Assembly (NCBI GenBank): GCA_038231615.1
Contig: JBBRLA010000322.1
Coordinates: 1 to 9,312 of the forward strand
Source of the DNA: JBBRLA01 sp038231615
Lineage (GTDB): Bacteria; Myxococcota_A; Polyangia; Palsa-1104; JAEUJZ01
DNA: 9,312 nt
Direction: 5' to 3'
The notes under the pieces are model-generated. The model worked only from the letters and a program-made list of their open reading frames with translations. It was not told where the DNA came from and did not search any database. Of the stretch, positions 1 to 5,647 are shown piece after piece. Every line of letters begins with the position of its first letter. Position 1 is the first letter of the stretch. Both the position numbers and the translations under genes were made by a program.

Positions 1-134
1 CGCTGGAGCAGCGACTCCGCGGAGTCTAATGCATGGGCACTGATCGGCTCGATCGACAAAAGGACGACCAGGGCCAGTAGCGACGCCACAGAATGCCACA
101 TCTTGTATCCCCGTGATCGGAAAGTGTTCGTCAT
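1..134 (-). CDS. 5' end of the TPR membrane protein gene (duplicate of 9172-9305)
   Basis: This is the first 44 codons or so of the gene described in full at 8457-9305, seen a second time because of the terminal repeat. It includes the ATG (complement of 132-134), the signal peptide and the start of the mature protein, and then runs off the window. If the molecule is circular it is not a separate gene. Its position 22 bp after the lipoprotein stop shows that the lipoprotein and TPR genes are neighbours in one transcription direction. Confidence 0.85.
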   Translation of the reverse strand, partial: MTNTFRSRGYKMWHSVASLLALVVLLSIEPISAHALDSAESLLQ

Positions 135-141
135 GTCGTCC
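1..141. repeat. Left copy of 141-bp terminal direct repeat
   Basis: These 141 bases are identical to 9172-9312 and stop matching at base 142. An exact overlap of the two ends of a contig is what a de Bruijn assembler leaves on a closed circle or on a tandemly repeated unit; 141 is a common largest k-mer setting (inference). The repeat covers the start of the TPR gene and 7 bp upstream of it. The unique length is 9,171 bp. Confidence 0.95.
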
Positions 142-156
142 ATCGCGCCACCGGCG

Positions 157-2448
157 TCAAGGCTGGTAGCGCAGGAGCGCGCCGTAGTCGCCCCCGAAAA
201 AGATGCTGTTGCTGTTCGCGGGGGTGCCGAAGATGGCGTGGAGGTTGACGCCCTGATGGCCGCGCGTGCCTCCGCCGAAATCACCGTACGCGACAGAGAC
301 GGGATTGTCGTTGTTGAACTGCCCACTATACCGGCCAATGCCATAGCTTGCCCCGCCAATCCAGATGTCGTCCGGAGCACTGCCCCAGAGGCAGTACACC
401 GTCGCAGCTTGCACCACCATGGCTTCTTTCCATGGCATCCGCCAGGCAGTCCCGTCATAGCGCCCGATCACAGAATAGCCACCCACATAGACGTTCTTGC
501 CCTGCACCCACACAGAATTGGCGGGCGAAGGATCGTGAGGAATCAGGTTGGGCTTGGCATCTTGCCACTTGCCATCATACATCGCGACAACAATCATCGA
601 ATTGCCGCCGCCAACGGCCCAGACGTAGTTCGGGGCGCTCCCCGAAATTGCCGTGAGGTTGGCCCCGGCGCCGGTATCCATGGGAAGCGACCAGCTGCTC
701 CCGGTCCAGTGGCTGGCCTTGCCGCCCTCGCCCACGGCCCACACGTCGTTCGGTCCGCTGCCCCACAGCGCGTTCACTCTCATGCTCGGGCCATCTTTCC
801 AAAGCGACCACTTCGGCTCCTGGCCATTCTGCTCCTGGCTATAACGGTATAGAGTGCCCGATGCCGAGGCCCAGACATCATTTGGTCCAGTGGCCCATAG
901 TGCGCTTACAATCTGACCGGAAAGCAGTATGGAGGGCGTCCAGGCGTCTCCATCGAAGTGGAGGATGCCGTGCTGCTGGCTGGCCCAGAGGTCCGTAGGC
1001 CCGGTCCCGGCGAGGGCCATGATATTGGGGAGGCCGCCGGTGTCCGGCACGGCAGGCGAAGAGCCTGTCACGTTGCTGAAGATGGTTCCACCAGCACCCA
1101 CAGCCAGGACCTGAGTGTCTGAGAGCGCAAAAACTCCGTAGAGAGGGCCATTGGAATGGGTCGGCATCGCTTTCCAGCCTTCCAGGGGCAGGTCTGGCGG
1201 ACGCTGATAGATTTCGCCCGTATCGGCCACGGCGAAGACATGACCTGACGACGTTCCGTGGACGGTGAACAGGTTGGGTCCACTGGAGATGGACTCATCT
1301 CCCCAGGTTCCGTCTTTGAGATGAAAGATGCCTCCGTAATCTCCTACAACATAGATCTCCCCGCTCCCGGTGCCCCAGACGCCGCGAAGTCCTTTTCTGT
1401 TATTTACATCCGTAGTACATTTCGGCGGTTTGGACTTCCAAGTCATGTCTCCCGTGGCATCGCTCATGGCGTTGTCGCGGTACAAAACGGTGCATTGGGC
1501 TCCTATGGCCCAGACCTGGCTGCCACCGGCCCACAGGTCTCCCCACTCGGAAGGGAACATACCCGGTACCGACTCAGAGACCCAATTACCCGTACCGCCG
1601 CGGTACACGCTAAGGTTGCCTGTACCACTATTGGACCCGAGGGCCCAGACCCGGTCAGGCGAGAAGCCGGCAATGGAGAATATATCGTTCAGGTTCGTGT
1701 CCTTGATCGGGATGAGGACCCACGAAGAGGAACTGCCACCGCCAAGGCGCCGCAGGATGGTACGCTGCTGGCCGTCCAAGAACCATACATCGGTCGGAGT
1801 GAATGCCCACAGGTCATCAAAACGGAATACCGACGTCGGCGTTGGGTTTCTTGGCATGTCGGTCTGGGCCTCCCACGCCACCCCGTCCCAGTGCCAGGCC
1901 GGTCCCCGCTCGGGCAGGGCCCAGGCGTCCTTATCGGAGAAGGCCCAAACATTGATCAACGGCCGCGCCGAGGGCCCCCCGAGGGGGACCCAGCGCAGCC
2001 CCGGCAGGAACCCTTCGTCCGCGCCGCGATCTTCCAGTTTGATCGGGGCATTGGTGCGGCCATCGCCAGAGACCGCGACCTGCACTATGCCCTGGGAGCG
2101 CACGAAGCGGCGGTCGGTCGGGTCATTGCCGGACAGGAATGCAGGGATACCATCGAGGGTCACTTTCGCCATGTCGGAAAAGCCATCGGGCAGACGCAGA
2201 GCAATCTGGCGGTTGTCCTTGGGCGGGACGGCCACTGAGGGCGGGGCGGCCACTGAGTCGTGAAGGGAATGATCGGCGCCATTGAGCTGTAGCCGAACCC
2301 GTAGCTGACGCACGTCGCTGGTAACGCCCTCGATCTGGAGCACGAGCCAGTTCCCCTCTTCACCGCAGCCCAAGGGGCCCAGGGCGCAGAGCACGATGAA
2401 ACACATCGGCGCCCAACGGCGTTTCAAGTCGGCATAGGGACTCGGCAT
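157..2448 (-). CDS. Large propeller-repeat lipoprotein
   Basis: Predicted 763-residue secreted lipoprotein of unknown function. The start was set at 2448 because a GGAGG stands 7 bases upstream; a longer frame to 2487 has no such site. The N-terminus has Arg/Lys at 9-11, a hydrophobic stretch at 15-27 and a probable lipidated Cys28 in GPLGC; Pro at -3 makes the lipobox imperfect. Residues about 33-138 look like a beta-sandwich domain. From about 150 to the end I count 14 repeats of the form hydrophobic-WGSGPNDVWAVG followed by a W/H-DG-W turn, for example VNALWGSGPNDVWAVG and VYCLWGSAPDDIWIGG. Such repeats are common in beta-propeller proteins of Myxococcota, and 14 would suit two seven-bladed propellers (inference). 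The likely location is a membrane face in the envelope, with a binding or scaffold role. The TPR gene follows 22 bp downstream if the circle is closed, so co-transcription is likely. Confidence 0.88.
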   Translation of the reverse strand: MPSPYADLKRRWAPMCFIVLCALGPLGCGEEGNWLVLQIEGVTSDVRQLRVRLQLNGADHSLHDSVAAPPSVAVPPKDNRQIALRLPDGFSDMAKVTLDGIPAFLSGNDPTDRRFVRSQGIVQVAVSGDGRTNAPIKLEDRGADEGFLPGLRWVPLGGPSARPLINVWAFSDKDAWALPERGPAWHWDGVAWEAQTDMPRNPTPTSVFRFDDLWAFTPTDVWFLDGQQRTILRRLGGGSSSSWVLIPIKDTNLNDIFSIAGFSPDRVWALGSNSGTGNLSVYRGGTGNWVSESVPGMFPSEWGDLWAGGSQVWAIGAQCTVLYRDNAMSDATGDMTWKSKPPKCTTDVNNRKGLRGVWGTGSGEIYVVGDYGGIFHLKDGTWGDESISSGPNLFTVHGTSSGHVFAVADTGEIYQRPPDLPLEGWKAMPTHSNGPLYGVFALSDTQVLAVGAGGTIFSNVTGSSPAVPDTGGLPNIMALAGTGPTDLWASQQHGILHFDGDAWTPSILLSGQIVSALWATGPNDVWASASGTLYRYSQEQNGQEPKWSLWKDGPSMRVNALWGSGPNDVWAVGEGGKASHWTGSSWSLPMDTGAGANLTAISGSAPNYVWAVGGGNSMIVVAMYDGKWQDAKPNLIPHDPSPANSVWVQGKNVYVGGYSVIGRYDGTAWRMPWKEAMVVQAATVYCLWGSAPDDIWIGGASYGIGRYSGQFNNDNPVSVAYGDFGGGTRGHQGVNLHAIFGTPANSNSIFFGGDYGALLRYQP

Positions 2449-2455
2449 GGTTCTT

Positions 2456-2460
2456 CCTCC
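2456..2460 (-). promoter_or_regulatory. Shine-Dalgarno site of the lipoprotein gene
   Basis: The complement reads GGAGG, followed by AAGAACC and ATG at 2448. The 7-base spacing is ideal, and this decides the start against an in-frame upstream codon at 2487. Confidence 0.8.
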
Positions 2461-2472
2461 AGCGTGCGGCTG

Positions 2473-2513
2473 ATCAAGGTACCACAAGGTCGATCATCAA
2501 GGTACCACCAAGG
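2473..2513. repeat. Tandem direct repeat upstream of the lipoprotein gene
   Basis: Two copies of ATCAAGGTACCAC(C)AAGG lie at 2473-2489 and 2496-2513, 23 bp apart start to start (about two helical turns) and each flanked by GATC. They differ by one inserted C. They end 25 bp upstream of the lipoprotein ATG and also abut the truncated transposase fragment. They could be paired operator sites for the lipoprotein gene or repeat debris from the transposon junction; the sequence alone does not decide. Confidence 0.7.
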
Positions 2514-2766
2514 CGATCAGTGTCCTGTGGTCCGCAGCTTCGGGATGGACGCGCTAAAATGTGAAAAGTGCGGGGGACGCATGAAGATCCTGGCGTTGGT
2601 GCTCGACCCCTACGAGGTCGCCCGGCTGGGCAAAAACCTGGGCGAGCCAACCCAGGCGCCGCCTGTGACCCCGTCGCGGTTCGTGGTGCAGACCGAGTGG
2701 GACTTTCCCGATGCAGCGCGGTCCGAGCAACCTGCCGCTTCGGCGGAGGACCAGGCGGCTGCGCCG

Positions 2767-2859
2767 TGGGACGAGGTCGCCGATCCCCCGGTTCCACCAG
2801 CGTGGGACGAGTTCGCCGATTCGCCGGTCCCCCCTTTGTGCGATGACTTCGCTCCTCCC
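2767..2859 (+). repeat. 12-codon tandem repeat in the transposase tail
   Basis: Two full units of 36 bp, WDEVADPPVPPA and WDEFADSPVPPL, are followed by a partial one, CDDFAPP, directly before the stop codon. The units keep the frame and differ mostly by single-base changes, which points to slippage or recent local duplication in a tail under little constraint. Confidence 0.75.
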
Positions 2860-2862
2860 TGA

Positions 2863-3186
2863 GCGATCCGGCCAGGGGCGATGGAGGACTACGAGGACTC
2901 AGCCAGAGGGGGCCCACTGATGCAAGTCAGCGGCGGTTCGGGGCGGTGTGCCGGAATGGGGTGTTGCAGGCCGTTTTTCGTGGTCTTTCTTTCGGATTTA
3001 CGCAGATGCGATCAGGTCATGCTGGCTGTAGTGGCGATCGCCGTTTTCCCGGCCGGACACTCGGGGTCTCAAAATCGGCCACGTTTTACCTACCCTCACC
3101 CTCCCTGCGAATCCACTTCCGGTTCTTCTGCGCCTGATGCTCCTCGAACCTGCTGGGTTCCGCTTGACAGGGGTGACGCCAGGGTC
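2863..3186 (+). other. Gene-free stretch between transposase remnant and ATPase gene
   Basis: These 324 bases hold no gene I can support. The frame of the downstream ATPase happens to stay open back to 2881, but its translation here is Cys/Pro/Ser-rich and unlike any ATPase N-terminus. It contains pyrimidine-rich tracts (about 2969-2996 and 3087-3126) and the run GGGGTCTCAAAATCGGCCAC near 3063, which reminds me of end or spacer sequences of bacterial insertion elements; I cannot name the element. It most likely holds transposon debris plus the promoter of the ATPase-PIN operon. Confidence 0.5.
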
Positions 3187-3193
3187 ATGCTAT
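3164..3193 (+). promoter_or_regulatory. Possible promoter of the ATPase-PIN operon
   Basis: A perfect -35 hexamer TTGACA at 3164-3169 is followed 18 bases later by the weak -10 hexamer TGCTAT at 3188-3193. If used, transcription would begin near 3200, at the inner ATG (3199), giving a leaderless message rather than use of the ATG at 3187. The -10 is poor, so this is tentative. Confidence 0.25.
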
Positions 3194-4554
3194 CGGCCAT
3201 GCCCTTCAGCGGTCTCCGCCTGAAAAACTTCAAGTGCTTCGCCGATACCGGCCCTCTCCGGCTGGCGCCCATGACCCTCATCTTCGGGCGGAACAACTCC
3301 GGCAAGTCCTCCCTCCTCCAAAGCCTCATCCTGCTGCGGCAGGCGATGGGTGCCCCCAGCTTCGGTCCGCGCCTCAACCTCGCAGGTCCCCTGTACGCCG
3401 CTGGCAGCTATGCCGATCTGGTCCACCTCCACGACCAGAGCCTTGCGCTCTCGATCAGCGTCGATCTCTCCTGGCCGCAAGCTGAACCTGACGATCCCAA
3501 GATTCCTTCGCACGCGCAGGTTACCCTGGATTTCCTGGGAGAAGACCCTCAACCCCCGCGCCTCTCCTCCCTCTCCATCAGTTTTCCAGACCCCGCCAAG
3601 ACACTGGACCTGAGAGTAAAGGAGGGGGAAGAGGGCGCCCCTTACAACCTCTGGATCGGCGGACGGGACCTCGGTAACGAAAACAAGGCCGACTTCCGTT
3701 TCCCAGTCAATGGGCTGCTCCCGTTGATCGGGAAAGAGCAGGTCAGATCAGGGCAATCCTTGGATCTCCGCTCTCGGCGTGCCACCGCTAGAACCGCAGC
3801 CCGCTGGACCCTGAACAACATGACCGTACTCTTGGAGGGCATCCACGTGGTCAGTGCCTTCCGTCCGCCACCCATGCGGCGTTATGAGTTCCAGGGGGCA
3901 CCGGCACCGGGCGCCGACGCCACGGGCCGCTATGTCATCGACGCTCTCATCCAGAACGCCATCCAGAACGGCAAGGACAAAGGTGTGCTCCTGACCGAGG
4001 TGAACGTGTGGCTTCAGCGCCTGGCACGGATCGAGCTGATGCCGCTTTTGCCACTGGACCAGGCGGGCAAGCTCTACGAGCTGAAGCTGCGTGACATGGA
4101 CTCGGGGCGCTGGGCGAACTTCGCCGACGTGGGTTATGGCATCGGCCAGGCGCTCCCGGTCATCGTTGAAGGGCTGCGGACCCCGCCAGGGGGCACCTTT
4201 ATCGTACAGGAGCCGGAGATCCACCTGCACCCCGATGCCCAGCTCGCTATGGCCGACTTTCTGGTACATCTGATGCGCAATGGCCGGCAGGTCATCGCCG
4301 AGACCCACAGCGAGCACCTGCTGCTGCGCGTGCGGCGCAAGATCCTCGCTGGTGCTCAGCAGGGGATCTTGCCAGAGCACCTGAACATCATCCTCGTAGA
4401 CAAGGACGAAGGGCCAGCCAGCCGCGCTGCCCAACTTCCCATCGATGAGCTGGGACAGGTGGCCCACTGGCCATCGGGCTTTCTGCAGGAGGCCAACAAC
4501 GAACGGATGGCGCTGCTGGAAGAGATGGCGGCGAAGGTCGAGGACCAGGACTGA
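3187..4554 (+). CDS. AAA/ABC-type ATPase with C-terminal DUF3696 motif
   Basis: Predicted cytoplasmic SMC/OLD-like ATPase of 455 residues. It opens with the typical GLRLKNFKCF strand. Walker A GRNNSGKS is at 34-41, the ABC-signature-like VGYGIGQ at 315-321, Walker B FIVQEPEIHLHP around 339-349 with Glu342 or Glu344 as the likely catalytic acid, and the following ETHSEHLLLR segment from 372. The end matches DUF3696, with LPIDELGQ and WPSGF at 428-432. All ATPase motifs are intact, so it should be active. No TOPRIM nuclease domain is present, unlike true OLD proteins, so the nuclease is probably supplied by the PIN protein encoded 1 bp overlapping downstream. The ATG at 3187 was chosen because GGGGTGA and AGGG stand upstream; 3199 is an alternative that fits the family start well but lacks such a site. 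Relatives of this ATPase class act in phage-defence and toxin-antitoxin-like pairs; that role here is inferred. Confidence 0.9.
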   Translation: MLSAMPFSGLRLKNFKCFADTGPLRLAPMTLIFGRNNSGKSSLLQSLILLRQAMGAPSFGPRLNLAGPLYAAGSYADLVHLHDQSLALSISVDLSWPQAEPDDPKIPSHAQVTLDFLGEDPQPPRLSSLSISFPDPAKTLDLRVKEGEEGAPYNLWIGGRDLGNENKADFRFPVNGLLPLIGKEQVRSGQSLDLRSRRATARTAARWTLNNMTVLLEGIHVVSAFRPPPMRRYEFQGAPAPGADATGRYVIDALIQNAIQNGKDKGVLLTEVNVWLQRLARIELMPLLPLDQAGKLYELKLRDMDSGRWANFADVGYGIGQALPVIVEGLRTPPGGTFIVQEPEIHLHPDAQLAMADFLVHLMRNGRQVIAETHSEHLLLRVRRKILAGAQQGILPEHLNIILVDKDEGPASRAAQLPIDELGQVAHWPSGFLQEANNERMALLEEMAAKVEDQD

Positions 4555-4997
4555 TGGCGGAACCCTGTGTCGTAGACACTATGGTGCTGCGGAAGGCCAA
4601 CGCGCCACTCACCACGGATTCCAAGGAAGGCCGGTCCTTCGTGAAACGGCTGGCGTTGCTGAAGCGCATCCAGGCAGGCGAACACCAGGTACTCATCAGC
4701 GCGAAGCTGATGCGAGAATATCAGCAGCAGGTGCGGACGCCGCGAAATGACTTTGTGCAGGTGTTCATGTCATTGATCCTGGCAGCCGCCACGGAGAACT
4801 GGCCATCGTGGCCAGGTGGACGGAAGGCGGCACAGAACGACTGCCGGTTCCCGGGCGAGGACACCCACGTACTGCGCACTGCCTACCGTGGCGGTGACCA
4901 ATCAACGATCTATACCGAAGAAGCGAGGATGCTGCAGACCGATGCATGCATCTATCGAAATTTCGGCGTGCACATCACCGATCCGACGGCCTTATGA
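4554..4997 (+). CDS. PIN-type ribonuclease, partner of the DUF3696 ATPase
   Basis: A 147-residue protein whose layout fits the PIN nuclease fold. It begins with a hydrophobic strand ending in Asp8 (CVVDTMVL), then ISAKLMREYQQ with Glu55, EDTHVLRTA with Asp103, and YTEEARML with Glu123 where most PIN domains have Asp. It closes with FGVHITDP, the usual last strand. Asp8, Glu55, Asp103 and Glu123 would form the metal site of a single-strand RNase. The length is normal for a stand-alone PIN protein. The ATG overlaps the ATPase stop as TGATG, so translation is almost certainly coupled and the two proteins likely work together. There is no VapB-like small antitoxin gene next to it, so a classical VapC role is unlikely. 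I see no good terminator before the sigma relic on the other strand. The fold call comes from motif spacing, not a search. Confidence 0.72.
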   Translation: MAEPCVVDTMVLRKANAPLTTDSKEGRSFVKRLALLKRIQAGEHQVLISAKLMREYQQQVRTPRNDFVQVFMSLILAAATENWPSWPGGRKAAQNDCRFPGEDTHVLRTAYRGGDQSTIYTEEARMLQTDACIYRNFGVHITDPTAL

Positions 4998-5069
4998 GCG
5001 CCAATAGGACGCACGGGAAACGTGTGGCTTGCATATACCAAGCGACGTTCGGGGTAAGCGGCGTGGTCT

Positions 5070-5620
5070 CTATCTGATCTGAGCTGCTACACGGGCACTC
5101 GTTCGCGCACAGACACGGAAGAAAGCCGGATGCACCGAATGCAAAATCAAGACGACTGGAAGCTCAAGGACAGAGGCGGAGGCCGTGGTGGTTCCGCCGG
5201 GGGACGTGATCGCCTCAAGCAATTCCTTGCCCCGTACCTCAGCCGAAAGCGAAAGGACACTCGGCGCCCTCAGCGCCTCTTCCCTGGCGGTGTCCAGGGG
5301 CAAGGCCGTTGCGCTGAGAGTAACGCCGACCGCGCTGCATGACCTGTGATAGCGCGCGATGCGATAGAGCCAGGTGCGGAGCGTGCTGCACCACTCGAAC
5401 GGGGCAGCCCTTGAAGGACGGCCACCGACCAGTTCTGGTACAGATCGTCGGCCACATCCAGATCGCGGACCAGGGCGCGAAGGTAGCCATGGATATCGGC
5501 GCCCACGCCTGCGAGCACACGCTCGCAGGCCCGGTGCGCGTCGCCATCTTGCAGGATCGCGGCGACCTCATTCTCCAGGGAAGTGCGCGACGAGGAGCTG
5601 TCTTCCACAGGGGGCAGCAT
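5070..5620 (-). pseudogene. Broken ECF sigma factor gene (region 2 only)
   Basis: Read from 5620, the protein starts MLPPVEDSSS and reaches sigma-70 region 2: ADIHGYLRALVRDLDVADDL, then WSVAVLQGLP. At about 5399-5404, within a run of four C, the frame is lost. Dropping one base restores FEWCSTLRTWLYRIARYHR, which is the region 2.3-2.4 core typical of ECF sigma factors; an intact gene would join GLPR to FEW. The second frame runs to a stop at 5070 but shows nothing like region 4 (the -35 binding helix-turn-helix), so the 3' half is lost or decayed beyond recognition; homology can be supported only to about 5320. It follows kinase B by 27 bp on the same strand, a pairing often seen in Myxococcota, where the kinase or its operon modulates the sigma factor. 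The truncated end faces the ATPase-PIN islet. The remaining part down to 5070 holds nothing else recognisable. Confidence 0.72.
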
Positions 5621-5647
5621 AACGGCCGCGGGGATAGGTTCAATCTG

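Larger units (their letters stand above)
2464..2862 (+). pseudogene. 3' remnant of an IS91-type (Y2) transposase gene
   Basis: The open frame encodes 132 residues. From about base 2536 it matches the conserved C-terminal tail of IS91-type transposases: a phenylalanine-glycine-MDAL lead, then the knuckle CEKCGGRMKIL, then LDPYEVARLGKNLGEPTQAPP. In intact family members this tail follows an HUH/Y2 catalytic domain of some 250-300 residues, and none of that is present here. The first 24 codons (2464-2535) come from the repeated DNA at 2473-2513 and do not look like transposase. The gene is therefore truncated at its 5' side and cannot be active. The end of the frame is a Pro/Asp-rich tail of three short repeats. 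The fragment is divergent from the lipoprotein gene and lies just upstream of the ATPase-PIN pair, marking this side of the islet as a transposition scar. The family call rests on motif recognition only. Confidence 0.65.

Noticed and set aside
103..852. 249-codon plus-strand open frame at the left end
   Set aside because: Antisense to the lipoprotein 3' end; His/Pro/Arg/Ala-rich with no domain.
1258..2263. Long plus-strand open frames (1258-2238 and 1370-2263)
   Set aside because: Both are antisense to the propeller lipoprotein, which has a strong ribosome site, lipobox and repeats; open antisense frames are expected at this GC content.
2881..3186. N-terminal extension of the ATPase frame back to an ATG at 2881
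   Set aside because: The translation is Cys/Pro/Ser-rich and unlike the family, whose N-terminus begins with the GLRLKNFKCF strand just after 3199; the DNA looks intergenic.
4554..4997. VapC toxin of a classical VapBC pair
   Set aside because: The nuclease fold fits PIN, but the upstream partner is a 455-residue ATPase, not a small DNA-binding antitoxin.
5012..5024. Hairpin CACG-GGAAA-CGTG after the PIN gene as a terminator
   Set aside because: The stem is only 4 bp and no T-run follows.
5130..5342. 70-codon plus-strand frame after the PIN gene as a third operon member
   Set aside because: It is antisense to the second part of the sigma relic, has a Gly/Arg-rich composition and shows no family features.
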